Shown: positions 54,401-63,800 of the stretch, in pieces
How the letters are laid out: each line of letters opens with the position of its first letter
How positions within the stretch are numbered: the stretch's first letter is position 1
Source of the DNA: Flavobacteriales bacterium
GTDB taxonomy: Bacteria; Bacteroidota; Bacteroidia; Flavobacteriales_F; PHOS-HE28
NCBI GenBank assembly: GCA_016721825.1
Contig: JADKHI010000001.1
Coordinates: 1,240,001 to 1,304,000, forward strand
DNA length: 64,000 nucleotides
Direction: 5' to 3'
Notes under the pieces: model-generated
Told to the model about the DNA's origin: nothing
What the model saw: only the letters and a program-made list of their open reading frames with translations
Database searches by the model: none
Made by a program: the position numbers and the translations under genes

Positions 54401-56717
54401 ATAGACCAGGAGAGCTGGTGCCCGGCGTGAAGGTGGATGGCACCGCCAACAAGGTGGGGCCAAGCCAGCTTCCGTTCAGATCCGGGCCACCGCCCAAGGC
54501 CGTGATCAGGTTGAAGGGCGCATTCGTGCTGCACACCGTTATGGTGCCGTCGGTACCCGCTTTAGGCGCTTGGTTCTCCACCACCTGCACCGTGGAGGAC
54601 AACACACCGCATGGCGCCGTAGGCGTGACCGTATAGGTGTAGATACCGGCAGGATGCGCTGGGTTCGCTGGATCGTAAGTGCCTGCAAAGGGACCGCCGC
54701 CCGGTCTGGTCCATGTACCGCCCGTGTTCGGTGTTCCGCCTAGCGAGCCGAACAACACCACCGGAGCATCGTCGCTGCAAATGGTGAGCGAGCCGTTCGT
54801 TCCAACGTTCGCGGCCTGGCTCACCGTGATCGTGGCCGTGGACACGTCGTTCAAACAAGGAGCGATACCGGCTACCGTGTAGGTGTAGACGCCGGCCGCG
54901 GATGTTCCAGGAACGAAGGTGCCGCTGAAAGCCTGGGCCAAGGGGTCCGTCCAAGCGCCGGAGGCATCGGGCGTTCCACCAAGCACCGTCAGCAGGTTGA
55001 ATGCTGCATCTGAGGAGCACACCGTCCGCGTGCCGATGGTGCCAGCCTCCGGAGCCGTGATGATCGTAACGTTGACGGTAGCGGTCGCATTCGCGCAGGG
55101 CGCAGTGCCGGTCACAGTGTAGGTGTAGATGCCTGGCGGGTCCACACCGGGGTCGAAGGTCACGCTATGGGCCCCTCCCAAGGGATCGGTCCAACTGCCA
55201 CCCGCATTCGGCGATCCACCCAACTGCGTGAACAAGGAGAAGTTCGCAGCATCCGAGCAACGGACCACATTAGCACTGGTGCCTGCATTCGGAGCCGTGC
55301 TCACCGTGACCGTAACGGTCGCAGTGGCGTTCGCGCAAGGAGCCTGGCCTGCCACGGTGTAGGTGTAGACGCCTGCTACATCCGTACCCGGCTGGAAGAT
55401 CCCGGAATGCGAGGCGCCGCCCGGTTTGGTCCATGTACCGGTGATGTCCGGAGCGCCCCCCAGCTCATCGATCAGGTCGAAGTCCGCATCCGTGCTGCAC
55501 ACCGTGATGGTGCCATTGGTACCAGCATTGGGTGCTTGGCGCACGGTCACCGTCAACGTTGCGGTCGCGTTCGCGCAAGGGGCCGTCCCCAGCACCGTGT
55601 AGGTGTAAGCACCCGAAACATCGACGGCGGGGTTGAACTGCGGACCGTGCGCAGATCCCCCAGGGCCCGTCCACGTGCCGCCTGCCTGCGGTGACCCGAG
55701 CAACTGACCGATCATCGCGAACGGAGCATCGGTGCTGCAAACGGTGATGGCCCGGCTCAGCCCTGCGTTCGGCGCAGCCACCTGCGAGACCTGCACCGTA
55801 GCAGAGGTCGAAGTGCAAGGAGGAACCCCAGCCACCGTGTATGTGTATGTGCCTTGAGGAGATGTGCCAGGTGTAAAGGTGTTGCTGACCACCCCACCGC
55901 CCGGACCGGTCCAGGAGCCGCCCACATTGGGGCTGCCACCAAGGACGGTGAAAAGGTCGACGGCCGCTGCGTTGCTACAGATGTTCAGTGTTCCGTTCGA
56001 ACCGGCGTTGGGCGCAGCGTTCACGCTGACCGTGACGGTGGCCGATGCTGATGTACAGGAACCGGTTCCTGCGACGGTGTATGTGTATGCGCCCGGAGCG
56101 CTCGTGCCTGGTGTGAAGGTGCCCGTGGAAGCACCACCACCCGGAGCCGTCCATGTTCCACCAGCATCAGGCGTACCACCCAGGCTGTTGAACAACTGTA
56201 CAGCAGCGGAGTTGCTGCAGAGGGCGATCGAACCGTTGGTGCCGGCATCCGGACCGGTGAGGATCGAAGCCACCCAGCCGTCCGCGGTCACCGAAGCATC
56301 AGAGACCCAGCGGAAGGTCAGGCAGCGCGAAGCACCGGTCGCCGTGAACGTCTGGTTCAACAGCGAATTACTGCCGTTGCCTGTGGCCAACAAAGGCGAA
56401 GCGATGGTCGGTCCATCGTAGATGAAGAGCTGATCAGTAGTACCCGACTGCACGCTCCAACTCGTGAACTTCACCGAACTGAAGGGGTTGCTGCCGCTTC
56501 CACCCGTGGGACACAAGGTCGCCGTGAGGTCCTCATTGTTCCCATATGCGCCTTGGTCGCCGCCGGTATCGACGATGATCCCAGCGCATGCATCCCACGT
56601 TGCGCCATTGGCGAACGTCAAGGTCTGGGCCTTGGCGTCTGAGCCTATCAGAACGGCAAAGAGCGCGGACAGGAGGCCGCCCCGCATTGCCAGCAGGATT
56701 GGAAAGGGTCGGATCAC
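48426..56717 (-). CDS. Giant surface protein with 30 tandem Ig-like modules and T9SS type B (gliding-associated) C-terminus
   Basis: A 2763-aa exported protein. A signal peptide (about 1-31, ending DAKAQ) is followed by a CUB-like domain (about 32-155; DQLFIYDGPT). From residue 157 (base 56249) there are 30 tandem modules of about 80 residues with the pattern NAGxxGxxxxCS, LxxLGGxPxxGGxWTxPGG, FxPGxxxxGxYTYTVxG, APCxxxxAxVTV; each has two conserved Cys, probably one disulfide. A SprB-like segment follows. The last 93 residues are a gliding motility-associated type B sorting domain (PESFSPNGDGVNDVLVI, VSIFNRWGSEVYK, GTYYYVVELGDG). It is expected to be a cell-surface filament or adhesin. The 4-nt ATGA overlap with the PorP/SprF gene supports a dedicated secretion partner. 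Confidence 0.93.
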   Translation of the reverse strand: MIRPFPILLAMRGGLLSALFAVLIGSDAKAQTLTFANGATWDACAGIIVDTGGDQGAYGNNEDLTATLCPTGGSGSNPFSSVKFTSWSVQSGTTDQLFIYDGPTIASPLLATGNGSNSLLNQTFTATGASRCLTFRWVSDASVTADGWVASILTGPDAGTNGSIALCSNSAAVQLFNSLGGTPDAGGTWTAPGGGASTGTFTPGTSAPGAYTYTVAGTGSCTSASATVTVSVNAAPNAGSNGTLNICSNAAAVDLFTVLGGSPNVGGSWTGPGGGVVSNTFTPGTSPQGTYTYTVAGVPPCTSTSATVQVSQVAAPNAGLSRAITVCSTDAPFAMIGQLLGSPQAGGTWTGPGGSAHGPQFNPAVDVSGAYTYTVLGTAPCANATATLTVTVRQAPNAGTNGTITVCSTDADFDLIDELGGAPDITGTWTKPGGASHSGIFQPGTDVAGVYTYTVAGQAPCANATATVTVTVSTAPNAGTSANVVRCSDAANFSLFTQLGGSPNAGGSWTDPLGGAHSVTFDPGVDPPGIYTYTVTGTAPCANATATVNVTIITAPEAGTIGTRTVCSSDAAFNLLTVLGGTPDASGAWTDPLAQAFSGTFVPGTSAAGVYTYTVAGIAPCLNDVSTATITVSQAANVGTNGSLTICSDDAPVVLFGSLGGTPNTGGTWTRPGGGPFAGTYDPANPAHPAGIYTYTVTPTAPCGVLSSTVQVVENQAPKAGTDGTITVCSTNAPFNLITALGGGPDLNGSWLGPTLLAVPSTFTPGTSSPGLYRYVVAGTAPCENDTAFVTVVVNTAPSAGTNGSLSICSDASFVNLFTLLGGSPNSGGTWTNPNTQPFGGTYDPSNPQHPEGAYTYTVTGLSPCANATAFVVVNEEQQPVAGSNGTISVCSDASPFDLFGELNGNPDNGGSWTAPGGGAVSGVFIPGTSVSGVYTYTVAGTAPCTNASAAVTVTVNQAPFAGSDGSLTVCADQVSVDLFAALGGVPDAGGTWNDNDNTGQMSGQFFSPLGLPPDSYDFTYTVPGSGQCNSDQAEVTVTIVPDLDAGTNGTLTVCSSNTQVNLFNGLGGSPQQGGTWTDLSATGALSGQFFNASIPIPATYNFRYTLTGTLACATDQADVIVTVVAAPNAGSNGTATFCSTGSAASLFPFLLGSPQPGGSWTRNGNPVSGIYNPVLDNPGVYTYTVSGTPPCANATATVTVSEVLAANAGCPDQITKCSTDAAFSMISELNCNPSPVGTWTDPLGQPHGDTFVPGLDPAGVYIYTVAGAAPCGLSTSTLTITVNPAAFAGNDVSTTVCSNGSPFLLFSVLTGGPNPSGTWKNPSNQPYPSGLYTPGVSTPGVYTYTVVGQAPCANDLATVTVFEVPEADAGNSASVTLCAGGAAVNLFTFLTGTPTPTGTWTTSGGQPFSGIFIPGTTPPGAYTYTVVGVPPCANDQATVTVAVNQAPNAGISSTHLVCSNESAFALIDQLGGNPQLNGTWTAPGGGTSTGVFTPGTSTPGSYVYTVPGQAPCAAATASVTVVVNPAANAGTNGSLTLCSTSGATNLFLSLGGSPQLGGTWKKPGNIPHSGTFQPSIDPPGVYIYTVPGVAPCTTATASVTVTVNQTPNAGSNGLVTICDNTTPFPLINVLTGSPQLNGTWTNPLGIAHTGVFIPGVDPPGPYTYTVPGLAPCTNATAIATVIQNSAPDAGTDGIVTTCSDQQAFLLADELGGTPDGTGVWTAPGGGAFTGVFVPGTSLAGVYTYIVAGTSPCVNDTSLVTVVENIEPDAGVSTAQLVCSDQGPLSLVDLLAGDPDLNGTWTGPGNVAFGPVFDPSVDVSGTYTYTVVGFAPCVNDVAAVQITLIAAPNAGSDGAIASCVNNPSIDLYAALGGTWQPGGTWTNDDNVGSLTGGTFNSNGVVQGTYTFTYAVPGTTPCANDSSVVTVDLSNALDAGQDNAVQACESEFSVVLFAQLGGTPQGGGGWLDVDNSGALSNGNFNANQAGVGVYRFTYIIVGSANCLADSATVTVEVLEGPYAGNDGFSSLCSSSGQVNLFTLLGGGPDAGGTWTDPSNAVTDEFFDPATDAAGAYTYAVPAIGSCAADQAVVTMQVTQAPNAGDPGAVTVCSNGTTIDLFLQLQGTPQAGGTWTGPGGAAHPNTYNPAVDGPGVYTYTVTGQNVCQNDEAVVVVSENLAPFAGLDNSISICSDAPSFQMVTQLAGNPQNGGVWTGPGTQPHGPAFNPAVDVGSIYTYTVTGLAPCAADVATLTIQLTTAPEAGVDSTLSVCSTNTSVYLFLALGAGADAGGAWTDVNTSGALTGSVFNATLVAAGTYSFIYTVPGSGPCTADDATVTVEVSPGGDPGIGGTDTICGGLNAYDLFNSLSGTPDAGGTWADVLGTGALTDNFLNASLLPSTGQYPFTYTVTVPGCGDATSLVYISVTPFPDPGGDTTLAVCSSSAAFDLFTVLGGTPEPGGVWTNAGGTVVSNTFDPAVDPSGTFLYTLPGNGVCNDTLATVIIAVNYPPIAGADAQVALCNADEAYLLINALPGASINGTWTDLDNTGALVNGSFNVLGVDPGAYDFMYVVPTAGCPSDTAYVATTVSEPVTVSDTIITCIAADRTYTITFTLSGGVPSTYSVTGVPGTLSSTVPYTFTSVPLLESQSYEIVVTDVNGCAPDTIRGVSGCDYDAPIYVPESFSPNGDGVNDVLVIPGIEGFAGNTVSIFNRWGSEVYKAAGYDNSSVRWDGTSEKVVIPGGLPTGTYYYVVELGDGSEVYKGFIYLNR
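48963..56249 (-). repeat. Tandem array of 30 coding modules (about 240 bp each)
   Basis: In-frame tandem array within the 2763-aa protein. Most modules are 79-81 codons. Several (numbers 11, 12, 22, 23, 27, 28 and 30 from the N-terminus) have a longer variant with a DxDNxGxLxxGxF insert in place of PGG...FxPG. The modules are divergent in sequence, so the array is old relative to the block duplication in the neighbouring giant gene. Confidence 0.9.
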
Positions 56718-56745
56718 GTGGAAGCTGCGCCCGGTAAGAGGCCGG

Positions 56746-56753
56746 GCAAGTTA
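56746..56753 (-). promoter_or_regulatory. Possible -7 element (TAACTTGC) for the giant protein gene
   Basis: A near match to TAnnTTyG, 28 nt upstream of the start, in the only sizeable gap (187 nt) within this five-gene array. Confidence 0.3.
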
Positions 56754-56821
56754 GCACGATCCACGCCATTGGCGCCAGTACCGGGCCTTTCGATCGCCCG
56801 CTAGCTGCGCTTCATCGACCG

Positions 56822-56873
56822 GTCGATCACATTGATCGACAACTAAAGGCCGCTTTCGCCCGCCGAACGGCCT
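56822..56873 (-). terminator. Two adjacent hairpins after the upstream PorP/SprF gene
   Basis: On the minus strand, an AGGCCG...CGGCCT stem (56873-56847) is followed by TTTAGTTG, then by a perfect 8-bp palindrome with a 3-nt loop (56840-56822). They lie 32-83 nt after the PorP/SprF stop and may terminate or attenuate transcription before the next giant gene. Confidence 0.45.
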
Positions 56874-56904
56874 AAAACAACAGCCTTTCCTTGGGCCGAA
56901 CGGT

Positions 56905-57855
56905 TCACGGAGCGACAGTGCTCGGTGCAGCTGAGACGCCCGACGTGCTTACCGGCGGCAGCGACTTTCCGAAGGTGATCGCCAACATCACCTCGTGCGT
57001 ACCGCTGTTGTAGTTGCGCAGGTTCGTCGTGGTCATGTCGAAGGAGTAGCCGAACTGGAAGGTCTTCTTCATCCAATATCCGACCATGATGGCGAAGGCG
57101 TCGTTCGTCCGGTAGGATGCTCCAAGCCATACCATGTCCCTGTAGCGCAAGGTGGCGGTAAGGTCCACTTTCGCCGGTACGGGGGACACATACTTCACCA
57201 GGAACGAGGGTTCGAGCTTCAGGTCATCACCAAGTGCGAACCGATAGCCCCCCATGCCATAGTAGTGGTTCTCCAAGCGGCTAAGCGTAGCATCATTCTC
57301 GTTGAAGAAATAGATCTTGTTGTGCAGCAGCTGCGGCGCCGTTGCACCTACCCACCAATTGTCATGGTACACCAGGAAACCGAAGGTGGCATCCGGTACC
57401 ACCTGACCGCGAAGCTGGTCGTCCATCACAGGGTCTCCCCCATCGTGGAACGTGATCTTGCTCCCGTCGATCAGGAACTGCTGCAACCCGAACGCCACGG
57501 ACATTGATAGCCTGACGCGTTGGGTCAGCGACAAGTGGTAAGCGTAGGAGAGCTGCGCACCGGTGCGGCGCGTGGGGCCCACATTGTCCGTGTACATGAA
57601 TCCACCCAGGCCCATGTTCTTTCCCACAGGCGAAGTGGCGCTGAGCATGAAGGTCCGGGGCGCATCCTGAATGCCCACCCATTGGTTCCGGTGCGCGCTT
57701 CGCAGCTCGAACCAGGGTCGGCTGCCGGCCACCGCAGGATTGTAGAGGTAGTCCTGGCTCACGTACTGCGTGAGCTGAGGAAGCTGCTGTGCGCACAGCT
57801 TGATCCCGGCCAGCATGGTGACCAGAATGATCGTAAGGGTTCGCATCGTCCTCAT
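56905..57855 (-). CDS. PorP/SprF-family type IX secretion membrane protein (second copy)
   Basis: A 316-aa outer-membrane barrel protein. The signal peptide ends IKLCAQ; the start may be 57855 or 57846. The family block QLPQLTQYVSQDYLYNPAVAGS, then HRNQWVGIQDAPRTF, GYSFDMTTTNLRNYNSGTHE and a Ser/Ala-rich C-terminal tail beyond the barrel identify it. It starts 3 nt after the stop of the giant protein that runs off the window, repeating the adhesin-PorP pairing seen at 47506-56717. It differs clearly in sequence from the other copy, in line with specificity for its own partner. Confidence 0.92.
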   Translation of the reverse strand: MRTMRTLTIILVTMLAGIKLCAQQLPQLTQYVSQDYLYNPAVAGSRPWFELRSAHRNQWVGIQDAPRTFMLSATSPVGKNMGLGGFMYTDNVGPTRRTGAQLSYAYHLSLTQRVRLSMSVAFGLQQFLIDGSKITFHDGGDPVMDDQLRGQVVPDATFGFLVYHDNWWVGATAPQLLHNKIYFFNENDATLSRLENHYYGMGGYRFALGDDLKLEPSFLVKYVSPVPAKVDLTATLRYRDMVWLGASYRTNDAFAIMVGYWMKKTFQFGYSFDMTTTNLRNYNSGTHEVMLAITFGKSLPPVSTSGVSAAPSTVAP

Positions 57856-57858
57856 GGG

Positions 57859-60800
57859 TTAGCGGATCACGGTGAGCGGACCAGTGTATGCCTCCGGGAA
57901 TTTCGGATCGTTGAGCTTGATCACGTAGTAGTAAGTACCCACAGGGACCAAGCCACCACTGTAGCGGCCGTCCCACGGCACCTTGTAGCCCACACTGCTG
58001 AAGAGCAGTTCGCCCCAGCGATTGTAGATCTCCACCTCGCACTCGGGGAACATGCCGATCAGATCGATCTGCCAGCCATCGTTCCAGCCATCCCCATTGG
58101 GGGTGAAGCCGCTCGGGATGATGATCTCCGGCACAATGGTCACAAGCACCGAATCAGTGTCGATGCAGCCGTTGGGCGCTGTCACGGTCAAGGTGTACCA
58201 CGCGGTCTCCAGAGGCGCTGTCGTCGGGTTGGGGACCGTCGGTGCGTTCAACAAGCTGTCCGGCGTCCAGATGAAGGAGCTGCCAGCAGGACCGCTCGGC
58301 GACCCGCCCAAGGTGACCTCCCCGAAACCGATGATCGTCAGGTCAGGCCCGGCGTCCGCGAGCGGCAAGGCCAGCACGTTCACGGACACCGAATCCACGT
58401 CACTACAGGGGCCGTCGCTCACGGTCAGAATGAAGGTGTACGACCCGTTGGGCAAGTTGCCTAATGGGAGTACCGCGGTGTTGCCGACCACCACGCCGTT
58501 CGCATTCGTCCACTGGTAGCTCGTTCCACCCTGGCTCGCACTTCCATCCAACACGATGGCCACTTGCTCGCACTGGGAGAGGTCCGGCCCGGCATCGGCC
58601 ACAACGGTCACCAGCGCGTTCACCGTGATCGGCAAGGTGGTCTGGCAGCCATTGGCATCGGTGACCGTCACCGCATACAGGCCTGGCAACAGCGCGCTGA
58701 TGTCCTCCTGGGCACTGCTGAAACCAGGGCCGGTCCAAGAAACGGTATAGCCTTGCGTTCCGCCAGTGATCGTGATGTCGATGGCACCATCGTTGGCCGT
58801 GGCACAGCTCGCCTCCACAACTTGGTCAACTGTTATCAACAAGGTGTCCGGCTCTGTGATGGTGAAGGTGATCGTGGTGTCGCAACCCACGTTGTCCGCG
58901 ATGGTCACACTCCACGGTCCGGGGCAGAGCCCTGTGGCGCTCGAAGTGCCTTGACCGTTCGGTGGCACCGGCGACCAATCGTAGACGTAACCACCAAGAC
59001 CGCCTGTCGGTGCGAGTTGGATCGAACCGTTGCAAGCGCCGTTGCACAGCACGTTCTGTACGGTGGCGTTCGGCAGGATCGGTGTGAATGGCAGGATCGT
59101 GAAGTTGAGCGTGGTGTCACAACCCAGTGTATCCGTGACGGTCACGCTCCAGTTGCCCGGACAGAGCCCTGTCGCGTTGGTCGTGCCCTGCCCGCCGCCG
59201 GGTTGCGGTTGCCACAGGATGGTGAACACACCAACACCACCGGTAGGGTTCACTGTTGCCGTAGCATCGCACGGTCCTTGGCAGGTTTCATTGCTGAACA
59301 CGAGCGCAGCATCGATCGCAACACCTTGTGTGATGGTGAAGGGTGTGCTGAGCGTGCAGCCGTTCGAGTCGGTGACCACGAAGAGGTAGTCCCCGGCGCA
59401 GAGTCCTCCGATCGCGGTGGTGTCCTGTGCCACTGGGACTCCACCGGAAGTGGTCCAGCTGAGCGTGTACGGTTGAACACCGCCGGAGACCAAGGCCGTC
59501 GCCGTTCCTTGGCAATCGCCGAAGCAGAGGTTGCCCGTCTTGTTCACGGCGGCCAGAAGAACCTGTGGTTCAACAAGGGTGAAGGTGATCGAGGTGTCGC
59601 ATCCGTTCACATCCATGATGGTGAGCGTCCAGTCACCCGCGCACAGGCTGTCGATCGAGGCCGTACCCTGGCCGATGGGCGGCTGCGGGGACCAGGTGAG
59701 CGTGAAGGGTCCGGTACCACCCTGCACCACCACATCCACACCTCCGTCACAGGCGCCATTGCAGGTGACGGGTGTGATCGTGGCAGCCACCGAGATGGGT
59801 TGCGGCTCCAATATCAAGGCCGGCACCACGATGCTGCAACCGATCGAATCGGTGATGGTAACGGACCATGCCCCAGCGCAGAGACCGGAGGCTTGCGGGG
59901 TGCCTTGCCCTAACGGTGGAACGGGGTCCCACAGATAGGTGTAGCTGCCTACGCCGCCCGTAGGACCAACTGTGGCCGAGCCATCGCAGGAGCCGGCGCA
60001 GCGGGCAGGCGTGGTGCTCAAGTTCGCCACGATCGGAGCGGGCTCGACCACCAGTGCCGTGTCGATGCTGATGCAGCCGTTGCCGTTCGTCACCTGCACG
60101 AAATAGGTTCCCGCGCACAGGCTGTCGAGCACATTGCCGGGTTCGTTGAAGGCGTTGCTCTGCGCATCGAACCAGATGATGCTGCAAGTGGGAATGCCGC
60201 ACGCGAACGCCACGCTCACTTCGCCGTCGCATTCTCCAGGGCAGGAGGTAAGACCATCCGTGGTGCTGAGCAGCTCGCCGTCAACATCCGTAACAGGCAC
60301 GCTCGTACTGGCCGTGCAACCATTGGCATCCGTCACATCCACGGCGTACAGTCCGGCACAGAGACCCGTGGCCAGGCTGTCCGTGCTGAACACGCCACCG
60401 TTCTGGCTCCAGGAATAGACGTAAGGGCCCGTGCCTCCCGTTGGTGTGGCCGTGGCCGTTCCAATGCACTGACCGCAGGCGCTCTGCGTGCTGGCGGTGG
60501 AAAGGCTGAGCGGTTGTGGCTCCGTGATCTGGAAGGTGAGCGTGGTGTCGCAACCGTTCGCATCCGCGATGGTCACGGACCAGGAGCCGGCGCAGAGGCT
60601 ATCGGCAACAGCCGTGCCCTGACCGAGCGGAGGAGCCGGGCTCCACGTGTAGCTCAGCGTGCCTGTTCCGCCTTGGGCCGTGAGCGTGATGCTTCCATCA
60701 CATGCACCGCTGCAGCTCACATCGCTCTGGTTCACCGCGGCCGTGATCTGCTGGGGACCGAGGATGAGCACGGTGACGGTGGTATCACATCCGCTCTGAT

Positions 60801-63800
60801 CCACGATCAGCAAGCTGTACACACCGGGGCATAGACCCGCGGCCTGTGGCGTTCCCTGACCGATGGGAGGAGCCGGTGTCCACGTGTAGATGTAAGGACC
60901 CACACCACCGACCGGACCTGCAGTAGCCGTTCCATCGCAAGCGCCCGCGCACGTTTCAGGCGTGGAGCTGATGTTCGGGATGATCTGCGTTGAAGGGACC
61001 ACTGAGGCCGTATCGATGGTCACGCAACCTGCGCCATTGGTCACCTGCACGTAATAGTCACCCACACACAGGCTCGCCACATCGAACACGTTCGTTCCGA
61101 GCACCGCGCCAAGTCCGTCCGTCCATTGGATCGTGCAAGGACCGTTGCTGCAGGTGAAGACCACACCCACCTGGCCATCGCACGAACCCGCGCACAACGT
61201 CTGTCCATCGACGGTCGTCAACAGTTCGCCATCCGCATCGGACACTGCGATCGTTGCTTGTGTCGAACAACCGTTCGCATCGACCGCGGAGGCCGTGTAG
61301 AAGCCCGCGCAGAGTCCTGAGACCTGAGCTCCGGAACCAACGGATACGCCTCCCGCATCGGTCCAGGTGATCGTGGTGGTACCGGTACCGCCGGACACCG
61401 AGGCGGTGGCGGTGCCGTTGCAGACCTGGCATTGGCTCGGTGTGGCCGTGACCGACAGACCAAGTGGCTGTGGATCCGTGATGACGAAGGTGAGCGTGGT
61501 GTCACAACCAGCACCATCAGCGATCACTACGTTCCACGTTCCGGCGCAGAGGTCGGTGGCCTGTGCGTTGCCTTGACCGTTCGGAGGTACTGGCGACCAG
61601 GTGAACGTGTAAGTGCCCGATCCACCGGCAGGTGCCAGCGTGATGTCCGCATCACATTGTCCGGCGCAGGAAATGCCTTGCTGAACAGCGTTCGGTTGCA
61701 GCGGTGTCGGTGAGGTGATAAGCACGGTGTAGGTCGTGTCGCAACCTCCGCCATCGGCGATCAGTACCGCATACACGCCCGGGCAAAGGCCCGTTGCGAA
61801 CGGAGTGCCCTGTCCCCCACCCGGAGCCGGCGACCACGTGATCACGTACGGGGTCTGCCCACCGCTGAGGCCGATCGTCGCCGTTCCATCGCACAGCCCG
61901 CTGCAGCTCACCGGTGAACTGCTGACGGCCGCTGTAAGCGGCGTCGGTGTGATGACCTGAGCCGTGTCGATGCTCAAGCAACCATCGCCGTTCGTGACCT
62001 GCACGAGGTAGATGCCCTCGCATAGGCCGGTGAGCGTGTCCGTCGTGTTCGGCAGTGTGTTGCCCAAGCCATCGCTCCATGCAATGGAACAGGTCGGCAC
62101 CGAGCAAGCGAAGCTGACCGATACACCACCATCACAGGTGTTCGGGCACGAAGTGATGCCGTCGTTCATGGTCAACACTTCGCCATTGCTGTCCGTGACC
62201 GGAACCGCGAAAGCGAGGCTACAGCCCAGGGAATCTTGTACCGTGACCGGATAGATACCTGCGCAGAGGTTCTGAACGAAGGGGTCCGTCGTAACGAGGT
62301 TCAAGGGTGGGCCCCAGGTGTAGGTGTAGGTACCCGAACCACCTGCGGTGCTCATCAGGATGGAGCCGATGCACACTTGGCACTGGCTCTGGACCACGGT
62401 CGGTGTGCTGGTGAGCGGCGCCGGTTCCGTGATGGTGAACGAAACAGTGGTGTCGCAACCGTTCGCATCCGCGATGGTCACGCTCCACACGCCAGGGCAG
62501 AGATCCGTGGCCGTGTTCGTTCCTTGGCCGTTGGGCGGAACAGGTGCCCAGGTGTACTGGTAGTTCGGTGTTCCACCCTGCGTGTTCAACACGATCGATC
62601 CATCACACGCTCCTGCGCATTGCACGTTCTGGACCGTTGCTGATGGATCCAAAGGAGCCGGTCCGGTGATCAGCACGGTGACGGTGGTGTCGCATGCCGA
62701 TGCATCGAAAATCGTGACGCTCCAAACACCCGCGCACAAGCCGCTCGCCGAAGGTGTCCCTTGGCCAACTGGCGGAACAGGATCCCAGGTATAGGCGTAA
62801 GGCGCCTCACCTCCCGTGGGCCCTACGGTCGCGGTGCCATCGCAGGCATTGCTGCACGAGACCGGTGTGCTGCTCAGGTTCGGTGTGATCGGCGTGAACG
62901 GATCCACTTGGAAGGTGGTGGTGGTATCGCAGCCGTTCGCATCGGTGATGGTCACCGTGTACTGACCGACACAGAGCCCCGTGGCGATGTTCGTTCCCTG
63001 GCCACCGCCGGGAGGCGGGTCCCACAGCACTGAATAGCCGGGCGTTCCACCGAAGGGGAACACCGCGGCTTGGGCGGTGCATGCACCGTTGCAATCCTCG
63101 GGTTCCACCACCAGGTTCGGTTCCAAGGGTGAAGGCTTGAAGATCACGAAGCCGATGGTGGTATCGCAACCCGCCACATCCGTGATGGTGACCTCCCAGA
63201 AACCGAGGCACAGTCCGCTTACCGAAGGGGTGCCTTGTCCGACCGGTGGGTTCGGCGTCCACGCATAGGTGAAGCCTCCTGCTCCTCCTGTGGGGTTCAC
63301 AGTGGCGGCTCCGTTGCATTCGTTCCAGCAATCGGCGTCCGTGTAAGTGAGATCCGGAACAATGGGTTGCTCAGGCAGTACGGTGAAGGCGAAGACCGTA
63401 TCGCAACCCGAAGCATCACCGACCGTGCACGTCCAATTACCAGCGCATAATCCGGTCACGTTCGGAGTGCCTTGTCCGGCACCTGGTTGTGGGGACCAGA
63501 GGTAAGTGAAGGTCCCCAGTCCTCCTGTGGGGGCGACACTGGCGGTTCCTGTGCAGGGGCCGTTGCAGTTCTCGTTCGTGAAGGTGCCGTTCGGAATGAT
63601 CGCAGGTGGCGAAGGCACAGTGACGATGAAGACCGTATCGCAACCTGCTTGATCGCCGATGTTCACCGTGTAGTCGCCAGCGCAAAGACCACCCACGCTC
63701 GGTGTGCCTTGACCTGTGCCCGGCGATGGCGACCAGTTGTAGGTATAGGATGGAACACCGCCCTGCGTGTTCAACACCACGGCGCCATCACACACGTCGG

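Noticed and set aside
48963..56249. Possible CRISPR-like or satellite array because of regular spacing
   Set aside because: The period is about 240 bp, in frame, protein-conserved and DNA-divergent; it is a coding module array.
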